64,000 bases of DNA from Myxococcales bacterium (GTDB taxonomy: Bacteria; Myxococcota_A; Polyangia; Polyangiales; JAFGIB01), in contig JAOUOP010000003.1 of assembly GCA_029880325.1 (NCBI GenBank), positions 62,001-126,000 on the forward strand, read 5' to 3'. Position 1 is the stretch's first letter, and each line of letters opens with the position of its first letter. A program made the translations under genes and the position numbers. Below, piece by piece: positions 7,534 to 15,973 of the stretch. The notes under the pieces were generated by a model. It was not told the origin of the DNA. It did no database searches and saw only the letters and a list, made by a program, of their open reading frames with translations.

Positions 7534-9231
7534 ATGGGCACGACCAAGCTCACCAGCTTCTCGGTTCGAGACGCCTACGCCGGCAAGCATGTGCTGCTGA
7601 CCGGTGCTACCGGCTTTCTCGGCAAGGTCTATCTGATGCGGCTTCTGGATTCGGTCGACACAGTCGGCCGCATCTATGTGCTGCTTCGGCCCAAGAACCT
7701 GGTCGGCGGCGTCGCGCGTTTCGAAAAGATGGTCAACACTTCGCCCGCGTTCCGGCCGCTGCACGAGCGCTTCGGGTCGCGTCTGTCGAAGCTGCTGCGC
7801 GACAAGGTCGTGGTGCTCGAGGGCGACGCCAGCGAGCCCGGCATGGGCCTGCCGCTGACCACCCAGCGACGCCTGCATCGCGACCTGGACCTGGTGGTGC
7901 ACTGCGCGGGCCTGGTCGACTTCAATCCAGATCTGCGCAAGGCCGTCGCCTCCAACGTGCATGCCACCATGTACATGGCCGATCTGGTCGAGCGCTGCGA
8001 TCACGCGGCGCTGCTGCACATCTCGACCTGCTACGTGGCCGGAAAGCGCTACGGTGAGATCCCCGAGAGACTGATCGCCGACTACGCGCCCAACGGCGAG
8101 ACCTTCGACCCCGAGCGCGAGGCCGAGGAGGCGATGGCCGCGGCGGAGGCCGTGTGCGAGCGGCACGCCAGCGCGGAACATCGCGCGCAGGTCGAGGCCG
8201 ACGTGGCCGAGATCGTGCACGAACGCCGTAGCGGCGATCACAGTCGACTGATCAAGAGCATGACGCGTCGCCGCCTGCGCGAGGAGCTCAAGCAGGCGCT
8301 GTCGGATGTGGGCATGGAGCGCGCCGAGCGTTGGGGGTGGCCCAATACCTACACCTACACCAAGAGCATGGCCGAGTCCCTGCTGGCGCGAAGGCAGGAC
8401 AAGCTGCGTCTGTCGATCTTTCGACCGTCGATTGTCGAGAGCGCGTTGGACTTTCCCTTTCCGGGTTGGAACGAGAGCTTCAACGGCAGCGCGCCGCTGG
8501 CCTACATCATGGGCAGCTGGTTTCGCATCGTACCGGCCAGGCCCTACGCACCCTTCGATGTGGTACCGGTCGATCTGGTCGCCAATGCCATGGTCATCAG
8601 CGGCGGCGCGCTGATGCAAAATCGGCATGCGCCCGTCTATCACGTCGGCACTTCCCACCGGCATCCCATCTCGGTCGGTCGTGCCGCGGAGCTGATCGTG
8701 CTCGCCCATAGGCGACACTTCCGGCGCCGTGAGAGCAGCCGCAACGAGCGTCTCTTCAAGGCGCGCTGGGACTCGGTACTGCGCGAACCGGACAACGCCT
8801 TCAGCGTCGACCGCAATCGTGGCCTGGTCTCGGGTGTGATCGAGGGCCTCGACCTGCTGCCCGAGAAGCTGCAGAAGAAGATCAAGCGCACCATTGACCG
8901 CGCCGAAAAGGTCGACAAGAAGCTCGCCGAGCTGCAAAAGTTGGTCAATCTCTACCGTCCCTTCATGTACGACGCCCACTACGTCTTCGAGAGCCGTGCT
9001 CTCGATGCCTGTCGTCCGGTCGAACCGGAGCTGCGCTTCGAGCCCGAGCGCCTCGACTGGCGCCGTTACTGGATCGAAACCCACGTGCCGGGTCTGCGGC
9101 GTTGGGCCTTTCCGCTCATCGAGGGGCGCCGCCCCGAGCGCTACCGGGCCGAACATCCGGTGTCGCTGAGCGAGCCGGCCGAGTCCGAGCAGCCTCGCGA
9201 GCTTTTGGACGTGGCGGTCGCGGAGAGCTGA
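7534..9231 (+). CDS. Fatty acyl-CoA reductase-like extended SDR
   Basis: A 565-residue protein of the fatty acyl reductase (NAD-binding_4, male-sterility) family. LLTGATGFLGK at residues about 21-31 binds NADPH, VVHCAGLVDF follows the fourth strand, and the catalytic tyrosine/lysine pair is Y273-T-Y-T-K277. A helical insert (residues about 190-260) and a long C-terminal region after residue 400 are typical of long fatty-acyl reductases that turn acyl-CoA into aldehyde or alcohol. A strong Shine-Dalgarno sequence (GGGGAGGA) precedes the ATG. The stop overlaps the start of the next reductase by one base. It most likely reduces a long-chain acyl thioester supplied by the AMP ligase of the same operon; whether the product is alcohol or aldehyde is inferred, not shown. 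Confidence 0.8.
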   Translation: MGTTKLTSFSVRDAYAGKHVLLTGATGFLGKVYLMRLLDSVDTVGRIYVLLRPKNLVGGVARFEKMVNTSPAFRPLHERFGSRLSKLLRDKVVVLEGDASEPGMGLPLTTQRRLHRDLDLVVHCAGLVDFNPDLRKAVASNVHATMYMADLVERCDHAALLHISTCYVAGKRYGEIPERLIADYAPNGETFDPEREAEEAMAAAEAVCERHASAEHRAQVEADVAEIVHERRSGDHSRLIKSMTRRRLREELKQALSDVGMERAERWGWPNTYTYTKSMAESLLARRQDKLRLSIFRPSIVESALDFPFPGWNESFNGSAPLAYIMGSWFRIVPARPYAPFDVVPVDLVANAMVISGGALMQNRHAPVYHVGTSHRHPISVGRAAELIVLAHRRHFRRRESSRNERLFKARWDSVLREPDNAFSVDRNRGLVSGVIEGLDLLPEKLQKKIKRTIDRAEKVDKKLAELQKLVNLYRPFMYDAHYVFESRALDACRPVEPELRFEPERLDWRRYWIETHVPGLRRWAFPLIEGRRPERYRAEHPVSLSEPAESEQPRELLDVAVAES

Positions 9232-10394
9232 TGTCGATATTTCTGACGGGTGCCACGGGCTATCTCGGCTCCTACGTGGCGGCGCGCTTGCTCGATCGGA
9301 GCGAACAGCGGCTGGCGCTTTTGGTGCGGGCCAAGGATGAAGATGGCGCGGCGCGGCGGCTGTGGGAGTCGCTGCAGCTGCACATGGACTTCGATCGCTT
9401 TGCGGAGCTTCTGCAAAGCCGCATCGATCTCTTCCCCGGTGATCTGACGCGGCCGCGCTTCGGCCTGGAGACACCGGCCTGGCAGCGATTGGTCGCGACC
9501 ACCGATTCTGTGGTGCACGTGGCCGCCTCGCTCAACCGCATGTCGGCGCGCCTGTGCTTCGACGTGAACCTGCGCGGCAGCCTCGAGGTTGTGGAGCTGG
9601 CGCGCGCCGCCCACGAGCTGCACGGCGTTCGGCGCTTCAGCTTCGTCTCCACCACGGCTGTCTGCGGCGAGCGGCAGGATGAGGTGGTCCAGGAAGACAG
9701 CTCCATCGACTGGGGTCGGCGCGACTACGATCCCTATGGCGGCACCAAGAAGTTCGCCGAGCACATGGTGGCGCGGCTGCTACCGGAGGTCCCGGTGACC
9801 ATCTTTCGCCCCTCTACGGTGATGGGCGACACGCGCTTCGCGGCCACCAGTCAATTCGACATGGTGCGGGCGACGGCCATGCTGGCGCGCATGAAGGTGA
9901 TTCCGCTGCACCCCGATGGCCGCCACGACATCGTGCCCGCCGACTACGTGGGCTACGCCATCGCGGACCTGCACCAGCGAGAGAACCTGCGCCACCACAT
10001 CTATCACCTCAGCGCCGGCAAAGGCACCGAGACCTACCGCGAGCTCATGGAGCGCATCCGGCTCTTCGGCAAGGTCTCGAGGCATGTCTTTGCACCGGCC
10101 TTGCGGGGCGGTTTTGGCGCCGTCGCTGGAGCCGCCGCCGCCTCGCCGCGCGCCCTGGGCATCTCCTACGCGGGCGCCCTCTTCAAGAGCTTCTGGCCCT
10201 ACCTGACCTTCCACACCGTCTTCGACAACCGCCGTGTGGTCGAAGAACTGGGCGCGGCGCCCATGCCGTTTGGAAGCTATGGCTCGGCCACCCTGGAATT
10301 CGCCATCGAAAACGACTTCCGCTATCCGACCCGCCCCTGGCCGGAGGCAAGGGCCTCCGCCAAGACGCCCGAGGTGACGCCATCGGCAGCTTGA
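9231..10394 (+). CDS. Thioester-reductase-like extended SDR
   Basis: A 387-residue Rossmann protein, shorter than the preceding reductase. It begins MSIFLTGATGYLGSYVA, so the nucleotide-binding loop is at the extreme N-terminus, and it has VVHVAASLNRMSARLCFDVN and the catalytic Y169-GGT-K173. The pattern matches thioester-reductase-type (Lys2/carboxylic acid reductase R-domain) and male-sterility proteins. It starts by a TGATG overlap with the previous gene and ends in a 4-bp overlap with the next, so translation is coupled. Two reductases in one operon suggest two reduction steps (acyl thioester to aldehyde, aldehyde to alcohol) or two substrates. It lacks a carrier domain of its own. Confidence 0.75.
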   Translation: MSIFLTGATGYLGSYVAARLLDRSEQRLALLVRAKDEDGAARRLWESLQLHMDFDRFAELLQSRIDLFPGDLTRPRFGLETPAWQRLVATTDSVVHVAASLNRMSARLCFDVNLRGSLEVVELARAAHELHGVRRFSFVSTTAVCGERQDEVVQEDSSIDWGRRDYDPYGGTKKFAEHMVARLLPEVPVTIFRPSTVMGDTRFAATSQFDMVRATAMLARMKVIPLHPDGRHDIVPADYVGYAIADLHQRENLRHHIYHLSAGKGTETYRELMERIRLFGKVSRHVFAPALRGGFGAVAGAAAASPRALGISYAGALFKSFWPYLTFHTVFDNRRVVEELGAAPMPFGSYGSATLEFAIENDFRYPTRPWPEARASAKTPEVTPSAA

Positions 10395-11875
10395 TCCGAG
10401 ATCTGTGGAATAAAACCGTCGACCCCGATCGGGCGCTGATGCGCGCGATGGGCGCGGTGATCGATACCGCAGGCGTGCGTTATGCGCTGGACCGCAGCCC
10501 CGGGACCTACCGTCCAGGCGAGCCGTTGAAGCTTCTGCTCGCGGGTTACTCAGGCACGCGCAATACCGGCGCCGACGTGCGCGTCGAGGAGATGATTCGG
10601 CAGCTGCGCGTGGTGGTCGGCGACGATCAGCTGGAGTTGAGCCTGCTGACCATCGATCCCGAACGCTCGGCGGGTTACTTCCGGACTGTTCGTCAGCTGC
10701 ACTTGCCGCCGCTTTTTCCTCGCTTCTTGCTAGAGCAATGCCCGCGCCATCACGGCGTCGTGGCTTGCGAAGGCTCGATGTTCAAGAGCAAGTTCGCCAA
10801 CGCCCTGACCACGATGATGGCCGGCTCGCTGGGCATGGCCGCGGCCGAGGGTAAACTCAGCGTTGGTTATGGCGCCGAGGCAGGTGCCATGGACCCGGCG
10901 CTCGAGGACTTCGTGCGCAAGCACTGTCGGCACTCGCTGGTCATCTGCCGCAACGAGCCGTCCCAGCGGATCCTGGGCAGCATGGGCATCCGCACGCGGC
11001 CCGGCACCGACACGGCCTGGACCTTCGAGCCGGCAGCGGCCTCGGTGGGCGAGCAACACTTGCGCAAGCACGGGTGGGACGGTCGCCAGCCCGTGCTCAG
11101 CGTCTGCCCCATCAATCCGTTCTACTGGCCGGCCAAGCCCGATCTGCTCAAGGCCGCCGCTCGCGGGCTGCTTGGCGAGTTCCGCGAAGACCACTACCTG
11201 TCGATCTACTTCCACAGCTGGTCAGAGGAAGCCGCCCAGAAGTACACGGCCTATCTCGACGGTCTGGCCGAGGCCGTCGAGGCTTTTGCCGCCGAGCACA
11301 ATGTCTTCGTGGCGATCGCCGGCAGCGAGATGCTCGATCGCGGTGCCTGCGAAGACCTGGCCGCGCGCCTGCCCGCCGGCGCCCCGCTCTTCGTCGCCGA
11401 CGACTACGACATGTACACGCTCGTCAGCGTGCTCAGGCGTTCGAGCTACATGGTCAGCTCGCGCTACCACGCCATGGTCACCACCATGCCGGGCGGCGTG
11501 CCCTCCATCGGCGTGACCATGGACGAACGCATCGCGAACCTGCTGACAGATCGCGGCCACGAGGAGTACCTGCTGCGCGTGGACGATCCCGACCTGGGCG
11601 AGGGGCTGCTCGAAGCCCTGCGCAAGATGGTGCCCGACGCCGAGCGCGTGCGCGAGCAATGCCTGGCCTTCGTGCCCGACCAAATCCGCACCATGGGCGA
11701 GATGGGCATCGATTTCATGGACGAGCTACAGCGCGTCTACCCGGACTTCCCGGCCCGCGACGTGCCGCGTAGCTATGAGCACTTCCTGCCGCCGCTGTGC
11801 GCGGACCTGCAGCAGCTGATGGAGCGCTACCCTGCCGGTCCGGCGTTGGTCAGTGGGGTCGGTACCTCACCATGA
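10391..11875 (+). CDS. Polysaccharide pyruvyl transferase-like protein
   Basis: A 494-residue protein related to the polysaccharide pyruvyl transferase family (PF04230), a GT-B-like fold that usually adds ketal pyruvate to sugars. The signature block near the C-terminus is clear: SSYMVSSRYHAMVTTMPGG followed by VPSIGVTMDERI. Upstream features include LLLAGYSGTRNTGADVRVEE near the N-terminus, where these proteins have a GxxNxGD-like loop, and CEGSMFKSKFANAL. The start is TTG at 10391, inside a TTGA overlap with the previous stop. A pyruvyl-transferase relative within an acyl-reductase/lipid-kinase operon is unusual and suggests action on a lipid-linked or glycolipid head group. Pyruvyl donor use itself is not shown by the sequence. 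Confidence 0.75.
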   Translation: MIRDLWNKTVDPDRALMRAMGAVIDTAGVRYALDRSPGTYRPGEPLKLLLAGYSGTRNTGADVRVEEMIRQLRVVVGDDQLELSLLTIDPERSAGYFRTVRQLHLPPLFPRFLLEQCPRHHGVVACEGSMFKSKFANALTTMMAGSLGMAAAEGKLSVGYGAEAGAMDPALEDFVRKHCRHSLVICRNEPSQRILGSMGIRTRPGTDTAWTFEPAAASVGEQHLRKHGWDGRQPVLSVCPINPFYWPAKPDLLKAAARGLLGEFREDHYLSIYFHSWSEEAAQKYTAYLDGLAEAVEAFAAEHNVFVAIAGSEMLDRGACEDLAARLPAGAPLFVADDYDMYTLVSVLRRSSYMVSSRYHAMVTTMPGGVPSIGVTMDERIANLLTDRGHEEYLLRVDDPDLGEGLLEALRKMVPDAERVREQCLAFVPDQIRTMGEMGIDFMDELQRVYPDFPARDVPRSYEHFLPPLCADLQQLMERYPAGPALVSGVGTSP

Positions 11876-12660
11876 TCCGCTGGTCCGAGCGCGAGGGCGT
11901 GCTGGAGCTCATGCTCGATCAGCCGCCGGCCAACGAGATCGGCAGCCAGATGCTGAGCGGGCTCGAGAACTTTCTCGATGAGATCGAAGGCACCGACGCC
12001 CGCGCCCTGATCGTCTACAGCGCCCGCGAGCGCGCGTTTTGCGCCGGCGCCGACCTGCGCGAGCTCTTCGCTGCCATCGACGGCCGCCCCTATGCGGCCT
12101 ACCGCGGCGAGCTTGCGAACTTCATCGATCGCATTCATCGCGTGATGGACCGGCTCGATGCTCTGCCGCTGACGACCATCGGCGCCGTGCACGGCGTCTG
12201 TTTCGGCGGCGGCTTCGAGCTGGCGCTTACCCTGGACATGCTCGTCGCCGACCCCACGGCGCGCTTCTGCTTTCCCGAGCTGCGTCTGGGCATCGTGCCG
12301 GGCTTCGGCGGCGTGCCGCGGCTGGAGCGCGAGCTGCCCAACGCCGCGATCCGCGATTTGCTGCTTAGCGGCCGCAGCTATGGCGCAAAGAAGGCGGCCA
12401 ACCTGGGGTTGGTCAGCCAGGTGGTGGGGCGCGGTCAGGCGCTGGAGGTCGCGCGCGGACTGGCACAGCAGGTCGCGCTCTTCGATCCCGAGGTGCAGGC
12501 GGCGGCCAAGGCGTTCATCAAGGCGCTGCCCGTGGCCCGGTTGGCTGAGGAAAAGCGACTTTTTTTGGAGATGTTTCGTTCCGAGCGCGTGGTGCAGGCG
12601 CTCGGGCGCTTCGTACACAGCGAGGATGCCATGCCCTACTTGCCATCGGAGGGGCGTTGA
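11872..12660 (+). CDS. Enoyl-CoA hydratase/isomerase family protein
   Basis: A 262-residue crotonase-fold protein. AFCAGADLRELF forms the first oxyanion-hole loop and VHGVCFGGGFELALTLDM the second, followed by FPELRLGIVPGFGG, where hydratases carry a catalytic glutamate (here PEL-RLGIVPG). The C-terminal helices pack as in the trimeric family. Such enzymes act on acyl-CoA thioesters: hydration, isomerisation, dehydration or hydrolysis. It starts with an ATGA overlap with the pyruvyl-transferase-like gene and ends in a TGATG overlap with the ligase gene. In this operon it probably adjusts an acyl chain before or after reduction. No beta-oxidation partner (dehydrogenase, thiolase) is present, so classical fatty-acid breakdown is unlikely. 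Confidence 0.85.
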   Translation: MIRWSEREGVLELMLDQPPANEIGSQMLSGLENFLDEIEGTDARALIVYSARERAFCAGADLRELFAAIDGRPYAAYRGELANFIDRIHRVMDRLDALPLTTIGAVHGVCFGGGFELALTLDMLVADPTARFCFPELRLGIVPGFGGVPRLERELPNAAIRDLLLSGRSYGAKKAANLGLVSQVVGRGQALEVARGLAQQVALFDPEVQAAAKAFIKALPVARLAEEKRLFLEMFRSERVVQALGRFVHSEDAMPYLPSEGR

Positions 12661-14393
12661 TGTTGGAACTCGGCCGTATCGAGTCGCTCGGCGAGGCGCT
12701 GCGCGATGCGGTGCTGACCTACAAGAGCAATGCCGCGCTCTTCGAGGTTGACCGTCACCGAGAGCAGCTCACGCTGAGCTATCACGAGCTGCGCGCCGAG
12801 GCCGAGCGGGTTGCGGCCGCGCTTCAAGCCGAGGGCTTCGAGCCGGGGGATCGCGTTGCGATTCTGATGTCGAATCAGGCTCGCTGGGTGGTCTCGTCCA
12901 TGGCAGGGCTGTGGGCGGGCGCGGTGCTGATTCCGCTTGACTACAAGTTGACCGCCAAGGAGCAGCTCGCGTTGCTCGCCCACGCCAAGCCGCGGGTGCT
13001 GATCACCGAGGATCACATTCACCGCGAGCTTTCCGAAATCGGCGAGCCGGGTCTGGAGCACGTTCGCGTGCTCGTCACCGGCGCCCGTGGCGACGGGCCT
13101 CTCGCGGGGGCCGAGCGCTTCGACGACATCAAAGGCGGGCGCTTTGTGCTCAAGAGGCGCCAGCGCGAGGACCTGGCTTCCATCGTCTACAGCTCGGGCA
13201 CTGGCGGCACGCCCAAGGGTTGTATGCTGACCCACGATAACTACCTGGAGCAGGCCCAGGTGCTGGGGCGCATGTTTCCGATGGAGGAGGGCGATCGTTA
13301 TTTTTCGATCCTGCCGACCAACCACGCCATCGACTTCATGTGTGGCACGGTCGTGCCCTTCCTTTTTGGGGCCTCGGTGGTGCACCAGCGCACGCTGCGG
13401 GCCGAGTTCATCGCGCCGACCATGAAGCGCTACAAGGTGACGCATACGGCGGTGGTGCCGCGCATCCTGCGCTCGCTCAAGGAAGGCATCGATGAGCGCC
13501 TCGACGAGCTGCCCTCCTGGCAGCGCAGCACCATCGACGCGCTGATGGACATCAACGAGCTGGCCACCATGCAGCGCCCGCGACCGGGGCTGTCGCGCAA
13601 GCTGCTCAAGCCGATTCACGACGGTTTTGGCGGTCGCCTCAAGACAGTCTTCGCTGGCGGCGCCTTCGTGGAGCCGGAGTTGGCCGAGTACTTCTACAAG
13701 CTCGGCATTCCGATCGTGATTGGCTACGGCCTGACCGAGGCCTGCACCGTGCTCACGGTCAACGACCTGCAGCCCTTTCGCGGCACCACCGTCGGCAAGC
13801 CCGTCGCTGGCGTGGAACTCGAGCTTCGCGACATCGGCGACGACGGCGTCGGTGAGGTTTACGCCCGTGGCCGTACCATCATGCGCGGATACCTGGACGC
13901 CGAGGAACTTACAGCCGAGACACTGGTCGACGGCTGGTTGCGCACCGGTGATTTGGGCCAGGTCGATGCGGCCGGGCACCTGCGCCTCAGGGGGCGCGCT
14001 CGCAACATGATCGTCACCGAGGGCGGCAAAAACATCTACCCCGAGGACATCGAGGGCGCCTTCGAAGGGGTGGACTGCGAAGAACTGGGCGTTTTTGCCA
14101 GCGACTTCATCTGGCCGCGCAGCGGTCTGTCGGGCGAGCGGCTGACGCTGGTGATCCGGCCGCGCAAAAAGCAGGCCGCGGGACCGATGCTGGCAGAGGT
14201 GGCCGCCGCCAACCGACAGTTGGCTGACTTCAAGCGCGTCTCATCGTATGTAGTTTGGGAAGAGGAGTTTCCGCGCACCGCGTCCATGAAGCTGAAGCGG
14301 GCGGAGCTGGCGGCCCAGGTGCGCGAGCGTGTGAACGCTGCGACGCCATTCGAAGAAGCGCCCACGCTGAAGCGGGCGGTCGGGGAGGGCTAG
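12660..14393 (+). CDS. AMP-dependent acyl-CoA synthetase/ligase
   Basis: A 577-residue ANL-superfamily enzyme. The phosphate-binding loop YSSGTGGTPKG is at residues 177-187, GYGLTEAC is the A5 motif, GWLRTGDLGQVD holds the ribose-binding Asp, RARNMIVTEGGKNIYPEDIE is the hinge/A8 region, and RTASMKLKR carries the C-terminal catalytic lysine. It should activate a carboxylic acid, probably a fatty acid, with ATP to the acyl adenylate and then to CoA or a carrier protein. Length and motifs fit long-chain acyl-CoA synthetases. The ATG at 12660 shares one base with the preceding stop; an in-frame TTG three bases earlier is less likely. It would feed acyl thioesters to the two reductases in the operon. 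Confidence 0.88.
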   Translation: MLELGRIESLGEALRDAVLTYKSNAALFEVDRHREQLTLSYHELRAEAERVAAALQAEGFEPGDRVAILMSNQARWVVSSMAGLWAGAVLIPLDYKLTAKEQLALLAHAKPRVLITEDHIHRELSEIGEPGLEHVRVLVTGARGDGPLAGAERFDDIKGGRFVLKRRQREDLASIVYSSGTGGTPKGCMLTHDNYLEQAQVLGRMFPMEEGDRYFSILPTNHAIDFMCGTVVPFLFGASVVHQRTLRAEFIAPTMKRYKVTHTAVVPRILRSLKEGIDERLDELPSWQRSTIDALMDINELATMQRPRPGLSRKLLKPIHDGFGGRLKTVFAGGAFVEPELAEYFYKLGIPIVIGYGLTEACTVLTVNDLQPFRGTTVGKPVAGVELELRDIGDDGVGEVYARGRTIMRGYLDAEELTAETLVDGWLRTGDLGQVDAAGHLRLRGRARNMIVTEGGKNIYPEDIEGAFEGVDCEELGVFASDFIWPRSGLSGERLTLVIRPRKKQAAGPMLAEVAAANRQLADFKRVSSYVVWEEEFPRTASMKLKRAELAAQVRERVNAATPFEEAPTLKRAVGEG

Positions 14394-14395
14394 GG

Positions 14396-15307
14396 GTGTC
14401 CCATCGGCCGCTGCTCGCGATCATCAATCCGGCCGCCGGCGGCGGGCGCTGTCGCAAGCTCGCTCCTGCGGCACTGGCCGATCTGAGAGCGTCGGGGCTC
14501 GAGATTCACGAGCAGGAGACGGCCGGCCCGGGTGAAGCCACGGAGTTGGTGCGCGAGGCCTATCGCGAGGGCGTGCGAGGTTTCATCGCCGTCGGTGGCG
14601 ACGGCACCGGCTACGAGGTGGTCAACGGACTCCTGCCCGAGGCCCTCGGCGCCCAGGGGCAGGACAAGCCGCTGCTCGGCTTTTTGCCGCTGGGCACCGG
14701 TAACTCGTTTTTGCGCGACTTCACCACGGACGGGGCAGTGCACGCGGCCCGGGCCCTGCGCGAAGGTCGGCGCCGCCCCTGCGATGTCGTGCGCTTGGTC
14801 CACGACGGGGGCGAACTCTTTTTCATCAATCTGCTTGGCATCGGTTTCCTGGCCGATGTGGCCACCACCGCCAACCAGCGCTTCAAGGGGCTCGGGGCCG
14901 GTGGCTATGTGGCGGGAGTGCTCTTGCGCACGGCCCTCTTGAAACAGCATCCGGTGGAGATGCACCTGGACGGCGGCGACATGTGGAAGCAGTTCGCGCT
15001 CTTCGTCTCATTCTGCAACAGCCGCTACACCGGTGGGCAGATGATGATGGCGCCCCACGCCGCGACCGACGACGGCAAGCTGGACGTGGTGCTTGCCGGG
15101 CCCATGGGTAGGCTCGGCTTGCTCTCGGCCTTCCCGCGCATCTTCAGCGGCGAGCACATTCACCTGCCGGCGGTGACCTATTGCCAGGCCAGTCGCATCG
15201 AGCTCGCCTTTGACGGGCCGCTCGACGTCATGGTGGACGGCGAGGTCTTTCACCTGCGTCCGCGCTCGCTGGAGGTGCTCGCTGGCGCCATCGAGGTCTG
15301 TGCATGA
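14396..15307 (+). CDS. Diacylglycerol kinase-like lipid kinase (YegS/LCB5 type)
   Basis: A 303-residue protein of the diacylglycerol/sphingosine kinase catalytic family: AIINPAAGGGRCRKL at the N-terminus, the nucleotide motif GGDGTGYEVVNGL, and PLGTGNSFLRDF. The C-terminal beta-sandwich domain ends with FDGPLDVMVDGE, also conserved in the family. It should phosphorylate a lipid hydroxyl with ATP on the inner face of the membrane. The start is GTG at 14396, two bases after the ligase stop; the in-frame sequence before it merely overlaps the ligase gene. In this operon the likely substrate is an acyl- or alkyl-glycerol or another long-chain alcohol made by the upstream enzymes, which is an inference. 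Confidence 0.85.
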   Translation: MSHRPLLAIINPAAGGGRCRKLAPAALADLRASGLEIHEQETAGPGEATELVREAYREGVRGFIAVGGDGTGYEVVNGLLPEALGAQGQDKPLLGFLPLGTGNSFLRDFTTDGAVHAARALREGRRRPCDVVRLVHDGGELFFINLLGIGFLADVATTANQRFKGLGAGGYVAGVLLRTALLKQHPVEMHLDGGDMWKQFALFVSFCNSRYTGGQMMMAPHAATDDGKLDVVLAGPMGRLGLLSAFPRIFSGEHIHLPAVTYCQASRIELAFDGPLDVMVDGEVFHLRPRSLEVLAGAIEVCA

Positions 15308-15316
15308 GGAGTGGGG

Positions 15317-15955
15317 ATGGCGACGACGCGAGGTGACGGGCGAACCGTTCGCGCCGAGGCCAGGCGCGAGCGCAGGCGCGAAGAGATCCTGATGGCGGCG
15401 GCCGTCGTCTTCGCCCAGCGCGGCTACCATGCTGCCTCGGTCTCCGACGTGATCGACGCGGCCGAGATCTCGCGTGGCACTTTCTACCTCTACTTTGACG
15501 GCAAAGACGCGCTCTTCCTCGAGCTCATGCGCAGCTTCACCCGGCAGATCGTCGAGGTGGTGCGGGTGGTGGATGCCGATGGGCCCGATCCGGGCGCCGA
15601 GATTCGCGCCAACATTCGGCGCGTGGTCGATGTGGTTTTCGACAACCGCGATCTCACGCTGATGGTGCTGCGCGAAGACATCGGCTTGAGGCCGGATGTG
15701 GATGAGCACCTGGAGCGTTTCTACGGCTTTGTGCGCGAGATGTTGGAGGGCGCGCTGGTCAATGGCGCCGAGCACGGCCTGATTCGCCGGGTCAACGAAC
15801 GTCTGGTGACCACCGCGTTGATCGGCGCGATCAAAGAAGTCTTTCTCTACCACCTGCTCGACGACCACACCGACAAGCCCGACCGCGACGCGGTCGCCGA
15901 GTCGTTGGTGGACTTTGGTGTGCGCGGTTTGCTGCCCCAGGGCTTGGCGATTTGA
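15317..15955 (+). CDS. TetR family transcriptional regulator, probable operon repressor
   Basis: A 212-residue TetR-family protein. The N-terminal helix-turn-helix spans residues about 20-65: AAVVFAQRGYHAASVSDV, then AEISRGTFYLYFDGKDALF, the classic recognition-helix pattern. The rest is an all-helical ligand and dimerisation domain. The ATG at 15317 has a good Shine-Dalgarno (GAGGAGTGGGG); a GTG six bases earlier is possible. It is the last gene of the operon, 9 bp after the lipid kinase. The perfect palindrome in the operon promoter is its likely target, which would give autorepression relieved by a ligand such as an acyl-CoA. It converges on the hydrolase gene that follows, 18 bp away. Confidence 0.88.
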   Translation: MATTRGDGRTVRAEARRERRREEILMAAAVVFAQRGYHAASVSDVIDAAEISRGTFYLYFDGKDALFLELMRSFTRQIVEVVRVVDADGPDPGAEIRANIRRVVDVVFDNRDLTLMVLREDIGLRPDVDEHLERFYGFVREMLEGALVNGAEHGLIRRVNERLVTTALIGAIKEVFLYHLLDDHTDKPDRDAVAESLVDFGVRGLLPQGLAI

Positions 15956-15973
15956 AGCAGTCGCGGCGGGCGT

